Assembly (NCBI GenBank): GCA_002310135.1
Contig: DBYK01000003.1
Location: forward strand, 124,001 to 188,000
DNA length: 64,000 bases
Direction: 5' to 3'
Source: Caryophanales bacterium UBA1188
GTDB taxonomy: Bacteria; Bacillota_I; Bacilli_A; Izemoplasmatales; UBA1188
In this document: one piece after another, positions 43,515-52,075 of the stretch
How the letters are laid out: each line of letters starts with the position of its first letter
How positions within the stretch are numbered: position 1 is the stretch's first letter
The notes under the pieces: model-generated
The model's input: the letters and a program-made list of their open reading frames with translations, nothing else
Databases searched by the model: none
What the model was told of the DNA's origin: nothing
Position numbers and translations under genes: made by a program

Positions 43515-45524
43515 TCAATAAATTGGTCTATTAAAAATAAATGTAATAGAGTTATTGATTGCTCTTGCTACCTCATAAGAATTAGATAGATTTAATAATT
43601 CTTCTTCATTTAGATTAAGATATGATGAGAGTAATTGCTCATCTGGAATATTTTCTATGTCTTTTGAGAATTGTGGTTTGTTTTGGTCTAGTCCATTGTC
43701 AACCAATACATCGCTGTTATTGCGGTTGTTTTCTCGTTTTTGAGAAGATGTATCATATCCTCTCTGTCCGCTCTCTCTATCAATTCCTTGTCTGTGAATC
43801 CTATTTTCTCCATTTTCTCTTTGAAGGCTTCCCTCAACTCCTTCATAGTCATCAATTCTATATTCTTTTCCATTATAATTTATTACCCCCTTATTGTTTA
43901 AGATTGTGTTTACTGTTTCATTAACTTTTTGTTCAAGATTTTCTCCGTGAATATAATTAGGCGAAACATATCTACCTGTTTTTAAAAATCTTACAAATGA
44001 ACTTGATATAGATAAATCTTCTGTTGCGTCAACGTGTCGCCACTTAACAAAATATCCTCTATCTTTTGCCAAAGAAAGCCATTTGCCAAAAGATTCTTCT
44101 TTTTTTCCAACCAATGGTATGGCAACATTATATCTATTATCAAATAAATGTTTAGATACATCATATTGAACTTCACCTACTAATTTTTGAACAACTCCAG
44201 CACCTAAACCGCCATTATAATATTCTTCAAGCGACTCAACTTGTTTAAATATGTCATTGTCATTTTCAACATATCCATTCTCTATATAGTAGTTTACACC
44301 TGTTGATGATTTACCAGCACCAGGAAGTCCTGAAACCAAGAATAGTGTAGGTTGTTCATTAGCACCAACAGGTTTTTTGCCTTCAAGTATCTTATCAAGC
44401 GATTCTTTTAAAACGCTTTGATATAGTTCATCTGACCAAGTTTCTAAATCTTTAATATGCTCACCAAGATAATCTTCAGCATATGTAAAAGCGTTTATTT
44501 TTATGACTCTATCATAATTTGGAAGTTTGCCCACATTATTTCTACCATTCATATAATCATAGACATACTCTACTGTATCGTTGTCTAATCTATCAGCCAT
44601 TTTCCATTTTTCAACATCTTTAAGATATTTATCATTGTTTATTTCAAATGTTTTCTTTTGGTTTTCAAATGTTAATCTTTTTGCAATATTTGAAAGACCT
44701 TCATTGTTTTGATTTGCGATTTCAGGTATTACTTCTATAAACGATTTTTGATATGCAACTGCTTCATCGTAACTATCTTTATCAAAATGCTTTGTTTCAA
44801 TATCTGCATTCGTATTAACCATAAATGCAACCTGTGGGTAATTAAACCTTTTGCCAATAGAATGATGGTCGTAATCCATATTATAGTCCATAATGGATGC
44901 AGTTTTGAAATTCAACTTTTTAGCATATATTTCCATTAGAGGTTGTTTTGGACTATTATAACAATCCAATATTTTAGCATTGGCTTTGATGAAATCAGAT
45001 ATAGCACTTAAAAAACCACGTTTAATGCTCAAATTATATACGCTAATCAAATTGCCATCTTTTTCAATGGCAAATCCACTCATACCATCTTCTGAAATGT
45101 AGCAATCAACATCGTTGTAATTATCGTGTAAATCAACTAGTTCACCATTATACAGATAATGTCTTGATATTTCAAATATATCGTGGAATAAATCACTATT
45201 AACTTTGCTTATAATAAAATCGCCTGTTTTTACAACAGATGCATTGCCATCCCAACCGCTGTTGCTTCGGGACTTAATTTTATATTCAAAAACTCTTGAA
45301 AGTCTTGCTCGTAAAGTTTCATCAATTTTTCGGTTTCCTTTCCAGAACAATTGTTGTTCTTTACTAGACATTCTTCTACTTTCTTCTTGTATTCTTCTAA
45401 AGTCATTTTCATACTTTTTAATCTCCTTTACACCCTTATTATTAGATGTTTTTTCATTTTTTTCAATATCTATACAGTCACTTGTCAAATGGCATTTTAC
45501 TTTTAATATTATTTGATTTAACAA
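43515..45524 (-). CDS. Mobile-element polyvalent protein with zeta-toxin-like kinase domain
   Basis: Up to 669 residues; the frame opens at a TTG (45524) and the true start is unclear, possibly much nearer residue 50. Residues about 40-240 (FRRIQEESRRMS, DLHDNYNDVDCYISEDG, YNSPKQPLMEIYAKKLNFKT) resemble the GNAT-like domain of polyvalent proteins carried by phages and conjugative elements. Residues about 393-560 are zeta-toxin/P-loop kinase-like with Walker A GLPGAGKSS. The C-terminal about 100 residues are low-complexity. Likely role: modifying enzyme or toxin-like activity during element transfer (inference). Two other minus-strand frames with protein-like sequence overlap its two ends. Confidence 0.7.
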   Translation of the reverse strand: MLNQIILKVKCHLTSDCIDIEKNEKTSNNKGVKEIKKYENDFRRIQEESRRMSSKEQQLFWKGNRKIDETLRARLSRVFEYKIKSRSNSGWDGNASVVKTGDFIISKVNSDLFHDIFEISRHYLYNGELVDLHDNYNDVDCYISEDGMSGFAIEKDGNLISVYNLSIKRGFLSAISDFIKANAKILDCYNSPKQPLMEIYAKKLNFKTASIMDYNMDYDHHSIGKRFNYPQVAFMVNTNADIETKHFDKDSYDEAVAYQKSFIEVIPEIANQNNEGLSNIAKRLTFENQKKTFEINNDKYLKDVEKWKMADRLDNDTVEYVYDYMNGRNNVGKLPNYDRVIKINAFTYAEDYLGEHIKDLETWSDELYQSVLKESLDKILEGKKPVGANEQPTLFLVSGLPGAGKSSTGVNYYIENGYVENDNDIFKQVESLEEYYNGGLGAGVVQKLVGEVQYDVSKHLFDNRYNVAIPLVGKKEESFGKWLSLAKDRGYFVKWRHVDATEDLSISSSFVRFLKTGRYVSPNYIHGENLEQKVNETVNTILNNKGVINYNGKEYRIDDYEGVEGSLQRENGENRIHRQGIDRESGQRGYDTSSQKRENNRNNSDVLVDNGLDQNKPQFSKDIENIPDEQLLSSYLNLNEEELLNLSNSYEVARAINNSITFIFNRPIY
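43688..43873 (-). CDS. Out-of-frame overlapping small ORF, SAP-like helical sequence
   Basis: A 61-codon frame on the same strand as the polyvalent gene but in another frame. It starts with ATG at 43873, with GGGGGT 12 nt upstream. The product MTMKELREAFKEKMEKIGFT followed by DKELIERADREDMIHLL reads like a SAP-type helix-loop-helix, better than the low-complexity text of the long frame here. Either a gene inside a gene, or a sign of a frameshift in the long frame. Confidence 0.35.
   Translation of the reverse strand: MEKNIELMTMKELREAFKEKMEKIGFTDKELIERADREDMIHLLKNEKTTAITAMYWLTMD
45230..45412 (-). CDS. Out-of-frame overlapping small ORF with strong ribosome binding site
   Basis: A 60-codon frame inside the 5' part of the polyvalent gene, in another frame of the same strand. 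AAAGGAG lies 10 nt before its ATG (45412), the best ribosome binding site in this gene group, while the long frame has none. The product (MTLEEYKKKVEECLV..., LYEQDFQEFLNI, LSPEATAVGMAMHLL) resembles small helical proteins that accompany polyvalent genes in conjugative elements, from memory only. Confidence 0.45.
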   Translation of the reverse strand: MKMTLEEYKKKVEECLVKNNNCSGKETEKLMKLYEQDFQEFLNIKLSPEATAVGMAMHLL

Positions 45525-45577
45525 AAATTATATCGTTTTTGAAAAGTTTTTATTTTTCTTATTATTTATAACCTAGT

Positions 45578-45618
45578 GAATAAGGGTATGTGCTTATTCT
45601 ATATCTTTTAAAAGATAT
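45578..45618. promoter_or_regulatory. Paired hairpins in the divergent promoter region
   Basis: GAATAAG/CTTATTC (45578-45584 with 45593-45599) is followed by the perfect 18-nt palindrome ATATCTTTTAAAAGATAT (45601-45618). They lie between the mobile-element remnant (leftward) and the EAL gene (rightward), possibly as an operator or terminator. Confidence 0.4.
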
Positions 45619-45683
45619 AACTAATATAATTTCTTGATTTTTAGGCATAAATGTGTTAAAAGATAGATAAGAGGTACAGACTT

Positions 45684-47378
45684 ATGCAGGAATTACTAGA
45701 ACGAAAAAAGGGTCTTCATCGTAAAATACTAATTGTTGATGATGAATTTATAGAGCGTGAAATGCTTGGAGAGATGCTTAAAGATTTATATGAAATTAGT
45801 TATGCTGAAAATGGCGCTTTAGCTCTAGATATAATTAAATCTGAAAAGCAACGTTTATCTTTAATAATACTTGATTTACATATGCCTGAATTAGATGGAT
45901 ATGGTTTACTAAAATATATCCGTTCAGACAATAATTTAAGACGAATTCCTGTGATAGTTTTAACTTCAGAAAAGGATGCTGAAGTCAAAAGTCTCCAGCT
46001 TGGAGCTGCAGACTTTATCACAAAACCATATGATTTACCTGATGTAATAAGAGCGAGAGTTAAACACTCAATAGAACTCGCAGAAAATAGTATCATAATT
46101 CATGAAACTGAAAGAGATGAACTCACTGGACTATTCAATAAGGAATTCTTCTTTGAATATGGGAAACTATTAGATAATCAAAACGAAATCTTGATGGATG
46201 CTTTAGTGTTAGATGTCAATCGTTTTCATATTGTAAATGAATTATATGGAAAAGCATATGGAGATTTAGTATTAAAGAAGATTGGTAGTTTTATTCACAA
46301 TATAGTTAATACTAAAGAAGGTGGACTTGCTTGTAGGAGCGAAAGCAATTGTTTCTGTATATATCTTCCTCATAGTGATGATTTAAAAATAAAACTACAA
46401 TCATATATCTCACAAGTTAATGAAGTAATAATTGATCATAAGATTAGTATTAGAATTGGTATTTATTTAGATGATGGCAACAGTCTCAATATGGAAGAAA
46501 AGTTCGATAGAGCTAAACTTGCATGTCAAAAACTAAGAAGTACTTATTCTACTGCTTTTGATTTCTATGATGAAAAGCTTCACAGTAAAGAACTCCGCCT
46601 TGAACGTTTAGTCAATGATTTTAATAAAGCTATAAAAGAAAAACAATTCAAAGTATTCTATCAACCTAAATATAATATTCTAAAAGAGAAAGCGCATCTT
46701 ACAAGTTGTGAAGCTTTGGTTCGCTGGTTCCATCCTGAATTTGGACTAGTAAGTCCATTTGAATTCATTTCTCTTTTTGAAGAAAATGGTTTGATTCAAG
46801 ATTTAGATAGATATGTTTGGGCTGAAGCTGCATCAAAAGTTAAAGAGTGGAAAGATAAATATTCTATTACTATTCCAGTTTCTGTGAATGTATCAAGAAT
46901 AGATATATTCAATCCAAATCTTGAAAATATATTAGATGAATTATTGAATAAAAATTCTATTCAATCAAAAGATCTTCTTCTTGAGATTACTGAATCTGCT
47001 TATACCGATAACTCTAAACAAATCATTGAAACAATAAATGCTTTAAGAAATAAAGGATTTATGATTGAAATGGATGATTTTGGAAATGGTTATTCATCAC
47101 TAAATATGTTAACAACTCTTCCAATAGATGCACTTAAACTTGATATGAAGTTTATAAAAAATATTTGTATAGATAAAAAATCTTGTCGTTTGGTAGAGAT
47201 AATGATAGAGATTTCTAAGATGCTTGAAGTCCCAGTAATCGCAGAAGGTGTTGAGACCAAAGAGCAATTAGAACTACTAAAAGAGATGGGATGTGATATT
47301 GTCCAAGGATATTATTTCTCAAAGCCAATCCCAGATTATGAATTCGAAGAATTAATTAAGAAAGAAATAAGGGGGTAG
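45684..47378 (+). CDS. Response regulator with degenerate GGDEF and intact EAL domain
   Basis: A 564-residue cytoplasmic protein. Receiver domain about 14-125 with Asp64 (LDLHMPELDG) and Lys114 (ITKPYD). GGDEF-like domain about 140-300 in which the catalytic loop is ESNCF (220-224), so cyclase activity is lost. EAL domain about 310-555 with the full catalytic set: E343ALVRW, N402 in VNVSR, E434 in LEITES, MDDFGNGYSS (D464, D465), K489, E521 in AEGVET and QGYYFSKP. It should hydrolyse c-di-GMP, controlled by phosphorylation. An Hpt gene follows after 4 nt. AGAGGT-type ribosome binding site before ATG. Confidence 0.94.
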   Translation: MQELLERKKGLHRKILIVDDEFIEREMLGEMLKDLYEISYAENGALALDIIKSEKQRLSLIILDLHMPELDGYGLLKYIRSDNNLRRIPVIVLTSEKDAEVKSLQLGAADFITKPYDLPDVIRARVKHSIELAENSIIIHETERDELTGLFNKEFFFEYGKLLDNQNEILMDALVLDVNRFHIVNELYGKAYGDLVLKKIGSFIHNIVNTKEGGLACRSESNCFCIYLPHSDDLKIKLQSYISQVNEVIIDHKISIRIGIYLDDGNSLNMEEKFDRAKLACQKLRSTYSTAFDFYDEKLHSKELRLERLVNDFNKAIKEKQFKVFYQPKYNILKEKAHLTSCEALVRWFHPEFGLVSPFEFISLFEENGLIQDLDRYVWAEAASKVKEWKDKYSITIPVSVNVSRIDIFNPNLENILDELLNKNSIQSKDLLLEITESAYTDNSKQIIETINALRNKGFMIEMDDFGNGYSSLNMLTTLPIDALKLDMKFIKNICIDKKSCRLVEIMIEISKMLEVPVIAEGVETKEQLELLKEMGCDIVQGYYFSKPIPDYEFEELIKKEIRG

Positions 47379-47382
47379 GAAT

Positions 47383-47718
47383 ATGTTAAATATTGAATCA
47401 CTAAAAGAATTTGGCGCTGATGTAGATGAAGCTATTCTTAGGTGTATGAATAATGTTGATTTCTATTTGATGCTCGTAAATAAAGTACTAAATGATACAA
47501 GAATATATCAACTAGAAGAACAAATTAATGACAAAAATCTTGAAGGTGCTTTTGAAACTGCACATACTTTAAAAGGAATGTTTTCTAACTTATCACTTAC
47601 TCCACTTGTAAGGCCAATTACTGCTATATCTGAAAATCTTAAAAATAAGGTTGATATGGACTATAAACCACTCCTTGAAGAAGCAAAATCAGAATTTAGG
47701 AAACTTAAAAATCTATAG
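47383..47718 (+). CDS. Histidine phosphotransfer (Hpt) protein
   Basis: A 111-residue stand-alone Hpt protein: four-helix bundle with the phospho-acceptor His61 in AHTLKGMFSNL. Hpt proteins shuttle phosphate between hybrid kinases and receivers. Encoded 4 nt after the receiver-EAL protein, which is its likely partner; no histidine kinase is present in the window, so the kinase must be elsewhere. GGGGG-type ribosome binding site within the end of the previous gene. Confidence 0.9.
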   Translation: MLNIESLKEFGADVDEAILRCMNNVDFYLMLVNKVLNDTRIYQLEEQINDKNLEGAFETAHTLKGMFSNLSLTPLVRPITAISENLKNKVDMDYKPLLEEAKSEFRKLKNL

Positions 47719-47724
47719 GCAAAT

Positions 47725-47757
47725 GAAAAACAAATGGCATAGCCATTTGTTTTTTTA
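47725..47757. terminator. Bidirectional terminator
   Basis: Nine-bp stem ACAAATGGC/GCCATTTGT (47730-47738 with 47742-47750), T-run right and shorter A-run left, between convergent genes. Confidence 0.85.
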
Positions 47758-47767
47758 TTTCATTTAT

Positions 47768-50434
47768 TTAGTCTAAATCTTCTACATAAATATAAACTGA
47801 AATACTATAATCTTGGAATTCATAACTACTTACTTGAATTACTAAGACTTTTTCATCATTTATCTTATACATGCAATAATCACCTTCACCAGTGTATCCA
47901 TATTCATTATTCATATCTCTTAAGAATCCATCAGTTATCAATTTATTTTTATATGCATTCTTTTCATTTTCATTTGAAGATTCAATTGAGAATGAAATTG
48001 ATGATGATGTGCTATATATATTTGTGAATAGGCCATTTATAGTATCATAAGATGATAAAGTGAAGTTAGAATCAAAATTATCAGTTATTCTTTTCACTTT
48101 TGCGCTAGGGTAAGAAGGGCTATCCATCTGGCTGAATTCTAAGGCTACACCATTACTAAACTGTGTAATTGCCACATAATCCCATTTGTCTTCATCACTA
48201 GGATCAACTATATAATAATATCTTCCTTTTTTAGTGAATCCATTTTCTAATAGTTTTTCAATATATGCTTCAGTTTCTTCTACAGTCGCATAATAAATTG
48301 ATAAAGAACCACCATCAAATCTACCATAATATCCCATCTCAATATCGAATACTGGGAAGTCATATAACCTTGATAAACTTGCCCCTGGCCATTCTCTTTC
48401 TTCATAATCTAGGTAATTAAATGAGAAATCTACAGTTAAAGTTCCATTTGTGTTATTACTGTAAGTCAATTCTAGTATTAAGAATTGTCCATTTCTTTCA
48501 TCTTTCTTTACATATGTAGTATTATCGTATTTCTTAAAATTATTAGAGAGTAGAGTTTCTATATATCCATTATAATCTTCTAATGAAATATCAAATACCT
48601 TTATAGAATATGTGTTAGTGTAATCAATTAATACCTGATAAGTTGTGGCACTACCAGCATAACTTGGGAATGCTCCAATATTAGTAACTTTTTCACTTGG
48701 CCACTCGTATTGTTTATTAAAACTAGAATCAAGCACAATTGATGAAACATTTGAAGTTATGAAAGTATCAAATGTTTTTGTTTGATATGAATTAGGTTTA
48801 TATCTTAATACAAAAAGATTATCTTTAGTAATAACTACTTCTTTCATCGAAGTTGATGAAGCCTTATATACTTTACATTCTATTCCAAATAATGTCTCTT
48901 CTGTTTCAGAAAGGCTATAATCTTTTGGAATATCCATAAATAGACAATTTGAGTAATTTTGTTTTAATTGATTTGATACAACTCTTTTAGATAGGTCGCC
49001 TTCATTTCTCCAACAATAATAACCATTTTTGTATGAATATTTAGTATAGTTATTTGCTTCATTATTGTATTTAAAATAAACAGCCTCATCAATTGCTCCT
49101 TGACTATATGAATTTTCTTTTTGATAATAGAAATCTTTATCTTTCTTAGTTAATTTATATTGATAAATCATTTCAGTCCAAGTTGCATTAAAGTCTGTGT
49201 TGATATTTTCAATGAATGGATCTTTATATGCTTCAACTGTGAAAATTAACTTAAGACTTAAACTTTCATCATCATAAAAAGCTAGACATTTTAAAGTTTG
49301 ACCTTTTGATTTATTATCCTTGATTAAAGTAGTTTCATCAATCACATCAAATCCAGCATTAATCGCTAATCTTTGATAACTGAAAACATCTATTTCTTCA
49401 AGTCCAAAACAAGTTAATGATGCAGTACTATTTTCACCATCTGTCTCACTTATAAATGTAAAACTTGTAGCATCCATACATACTGGAATTGTGAAGTTTG
49501 GAAATAAAGAGCTAAGTTCAGTTGGCCAATTATCTTGTTCACCAACAAGGGAAATAAGTGAGTATTTGATTGATGCTTCAAACATTCCACTATAGGAACT
49601 CTCAAATACAGTGAATTCAACTTTTATTAATTCAGTTTCTAGATATTTATAATAAGTATCTTCTGAATAATCTGAGACTACAAATCCATCACTAACTAAT
49701 CTTGTTTTATATTGATCACAATTGATTACTTCAGTTGTTGAAACAGTAATACTATCATATTCACATTCACATTCAAAGAAAACAGATTCTTCAACTCTTA
49801 CAACAATATTTCCGTTTAGTGTCTTTTCTATAAGCGTGCTAGGCCACTCTCCATCAAATGGATAATCTGGTACATATGAATAAGCTAAAATTAAAGTATT
49901 ATTTCCCATAGCCGCAAAGAATGATGGACCATAATAGTCATTTTCTGGCTTCATCCACTCTGAGAAATAATCGTATTCTATCAAACTACTAGTTACGATT
50001 CCACCACCTAGCCATGAATATGGGATTTGTTGGCTTAATTCACTATGGAATGTATTGAAATTGAAATTTGAACCATAACTAAAAAAGAAATAATAATCTT
50101 TTATTGCACCAGTTTCTTGAATACTATAACCAGTTGATGAAATAGTTGATGGTAAAGTAAAATCAAAAGAAAGCAATTCGTTTAGCATTCCTTCTACTTC
50201 TAAATTGCTCGCTTTAGTGGTAATAATACCACTATCATTAGTAGTAACATTGCCATTATTTTGTGCTGTTGTTATGTTATCGCTATTTTGAGTTGTTTGA
50301 TTGTCCCCACCACTATTTGTTGTAGTAGGTGTATCATTACTCTTAGTAGTTGTAAGTGTTTTAGTATGTGCGCAGGAAACTAATAGTGTAGAACAAAATA
50401 AGGCGAATAACAATGTTACAATAATTTTTTTCAT
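47768..50434 (-). CDS. Repeat lipoprotein, function unknown
   Basis: An 888-residue lipoprotein (signal MKKIIVTLLFALFCSTLLVSC) with a Thr/Asn-rich linker to about residue 75. The exodomain repeats a unit opening with a Trp-Pro pair and leading to a Tyr-x-Leu-x-x-Asn-Gly-Phe end: examples are GEWPSTLIEKTLNG, DNWPTELSSLFPNF, YEWPSEKVTNIGAF, REWPGASLSRLYDF, then YIEKLLENGFTKKG and YKNKLITDGFLRD. At least four to five units are present. Family not recognised. AAGGAG stands before ATG. Single gene, ends at a shared terminator with the EAL/Hpt operon. Confidence 0.8.
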   Translation of the reverse strand: MKKIIVTLLFALFCSTLLVSCAHTKTLTTTKSNDTPTTTNSGGDNQTTQNSDNITTAQNNGNVTTNDSGIITTKASNLEVEGMLNELLSFDFTLPSTISSTGYSIQETGAIKDYYFFFSYGSNFNFNTFHSELSQQIPYSWLGGGIVTSSLIEYDYFSEWMKPENDYYGPSFFAAMGNNTLILAYSYVPDYPFDGEWPSTLIEKTLNGNIVVRVEESVFFECECEYDSITVSTTEVINCDQYKTRLVSDGFVVSDYSEDTYYKYLETELIKVEFTVFESSYSGMFEASIKYSLISLVGEQDNWPTELSSLFPNFTIPVCMDATSFTFISETDGENSTASLTCFGLEEIDVFSYQRLAINAGFDVIDETTLIKDNKSKGQTLKCLAFYDDESLSLKLIFTVEAYKDPFIENINTDFNATWTEMIYQYKLTKKDKDFYYQKENSYSQGAIDEAVYFKYNNEANNYTKYSYKNGYYCWRNEGDLSKRVVSNQLKQNYSNCLFMDIPKDYSLSETEETLFGIECKVYKASSTSMKEVVITKDNLFVLRYKPNSYQTKTFDTFITSNVSSIVLDSSFNKQYEWPSEKVTNIGAFPSYAGSATTYQVLIDYTNTYSIKVFDISLEDYNGYIETLLSNNFKKYDNTTYVKKDERNGQFLILELTYSNNTNGTLTVDFSFNYLDYEEREWPGASLSRLYDFPVFDIEMGYYGRFDGGSLSIYYATVEETEAYIEKLLENGFTKKGRYYYIVDPSDEDKWDYVAITQFSNGVALEFSQMDSPSYPSAKVKRITDNFDSNFTLSSYDTINGLFTNIYSTSSSISFSIESSNENEKNAYKNKLITDGFLRDMNNEYGYTGEGDYCMYKINDEKVLVIQVSSYEFQDYSISVYIYVEDLD

Positions 50435-50512
50435 AACATTTCTCCTTTTATTATTTAATTAGTTTCATCACCTATATTATTACAAAAATAATAATGCTAC
50501 GCAACAAAAAAT

Positions 50513-50548
50513 AAAAAGCAAAACTAGTATCGATAATTCCAGTTTTGC
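50513..50548 (-). terminator. Terminator of metNIQ
   Basis: Stem GCAAAACT/AGTTTTGC (50541-50548 with 50518-50525) and a T-run (TTTTTA) on the minus strand, just after metQ. Confidence 0.75.
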
Positions 50549-50573
50549 GTTTTTATATAATTTTTTATATAAT

Positions 50574-51380
50574 TTAGAATATTGGTTTAACCGCACCACC
50601 AAATTCTTGATTTATGAAGTTTTTAACATCTTCAGTTTGAAGAACACTTAGAAGCGCTAATAGCTTCTCACTATTTTCTTCACCACTTCTAATTGCGATA
50701 ATATTGGCATATGTTTGTGCTGCATCACCTGTTGCATCTTCTAAGGCTAGGCTATTACTTACACTTAAGCCTGCTTGGATTGCATAGTTACCATTAACTA
50801 CGGCTATAGTGCCATCGTTTGAGTTATTAAGTTGGCTTGTGACTGTATCAGCTTGAACAGCTACAACTTCATAACCTCTATTATCTAATATATCTAAAGT
50901 AGTGATTCCTGTTTCAACTGTTTTATTTGGGTTTAGAGTGATTAGTCCTTCTTGAACTAAAAGAAGCAATGCTCTTGTTTCATTTGAATCATCTGCAGGA
51001 ATAATTATTTTAGCCCCTTGGCTTAAATCATCAAGGCTAGTTATTCCTTTACCATATATTCCAAATGGCTCATAGTGGATTAGGCCAAGTGATACAAGAT
51101 TAGTTTTATTCTGTTTATTATAACTATTCAAATATGGCCTATGTTGGAAATAATTTGCATCAAGTGAGCCCTCAGATAAAGCCTTATTTGGAAGAATATA
51201 ATCATCATAAACTTTAATTTTTAAATCATATCCTAGTTCTTTTAATTTAGGCTTAACATACTCTAAAATGACTGCATGAGGAGTTGAAGATGCTCCAACA
51301 ACAATAGTCTTTTCATTTCCTTTCTTACAACCTACTAATAAAGTAATAATTAATAATGTTAATATAAATACCTTTTTCAT
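50574..51380 (-). CDS. metQ: Methionine-binding lipoprotein
   Basis: A 268-residue NlpA/MetQ lipoprotein: short signal with lipobox LVGC (Cys18), then KTIVVGASSTPHAVILEYVKP, DANYFQHRPYLNSYN, KIIIPADDSNETRALLLLQ-like text and NYAIQAGL, all family hallmarks. It binds methionine outside the cell and hands it to MetI. Start fixed by AAGGAG 9-10 nt upstream. Last gene of metNIQ, 14 nt after metI. Confidence 0.95.
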   Translation of the reverse strand: MKKVFILTLLIITLLVGCKKGNEKTIVVGASSTPHAVILEYVKPKLKELGYDLKIKVYDDYILPNKALSEGSLDANYFQHRPYLNSYNKQNKTNLVSLGLIHYEPFGIYGKGITSLDDLSQGAKIIIPADDSNETRALLLLVQEGLITLNPNKTVETGITTLDILDNRGYEVVAVQADTVTSQLNNSNDGTIAVVNGNYAIQAGLSVSNSLALEDATGDAAQTYANIIAIRSGEENSEKLLALLSVLQTEDVKNFINQEFGGAVKPIF

Positions 51381-51394
51381 TTTCTTTTATCTCC

Positions 51395-52075
51395 TTATAT
51401 TTTCTTTCTTTTATCTATCTTTTTAACTGCTAAATTACCTATTTCTTGTATAAATATAACGATTATTGTGATCAATATTACACAAAGCCATGTTATATCT
51501 GAATTGGATCTTTGGTGTCCATATATAATTGCGATTTGTCCTAGCCCAGTTCCACCTATTGTTGATGCCATAGCGCTATAACCTAAGATAGAAATAGTCG
51601 CTAATGTTGCACCTAAGATTAATGATGGCATTGATTCTTTTAATAGAACTTTTGTGATAATTTCAAAATCATTTGCACCCATAGATTTTGCAGCCTCAAT
51701 AACTCCACTATCTACTTCTTTTAGCGATGTCTCAACCACTCTTGCTATATATGGAACTGCTGCAATAATTAACATTATAATCATTGCTCCATTTCCAAGT
51801 GATGTACCTATAATTAATTTTGATACTGGAAGCATTGCGACCATAAGCACTACAAATGGTATACTTCTAAAGAAGTTAATAATAACAGATAGTGGTTTAT
51901 TAATCCATTTATTTGGAGTTAGGCCATTCTCATCAGTTATAGTTAAGATTATGCCAAGAGGTAGCCCTATGATATATGCGATGATAGATGAAATGATTGT
52001 CATATATAATGTTTCAAATATTCCAAGAAGAAATATGTTTTCTTCAATCAACTGATAAAATAAATCACTAAACAT
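51395..52075 (-). CDS. metI: Methionine ABC transporter permease
   Basis: A 226-residue permease with five membrane spans and the EAA loop (VDSGVIEAAKSMGANDFEII), typical MetI length. Forms a homodimer with MetN. The start overlaps the metN stop by 8 nt (ATGTTTAG) with AAGGAGG upstream, so the genes are translationally coupled. Confidence 0.95.
   Translation of the reverse strand: MFSDLFYQLIEENIFLLGIFETLYMTIISSIIAYIIGLPLGIILTITDENGLTPNKWINKPLSVIINFFRSIPFVVLMVAMLPVSKLIIGTSLGNGAMIIMLIIAAVPYIARVVETSLKEVDSGVIEAAKSMGANDFEIITKVLLKESMPSLILGATLATISILGYSAMASTIGGTGLGQIAIIYGHQRSNSDITWLCVILITIIVIFIQEIGNLAVKKIDKRKKI

Noticed and set aside
43622..43924. A 100-codon plus-strand frame opposite the polyvalent gene.
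   Set aside because: Cys/Leu/Phe-rich antisense text with no start signal.
42820..45540. A complete integrative element bounded by att repeats.
   Set aside because: No integrase, no relaxase and no repeat of the tRNA-Gly 3' end could be found on the right side.
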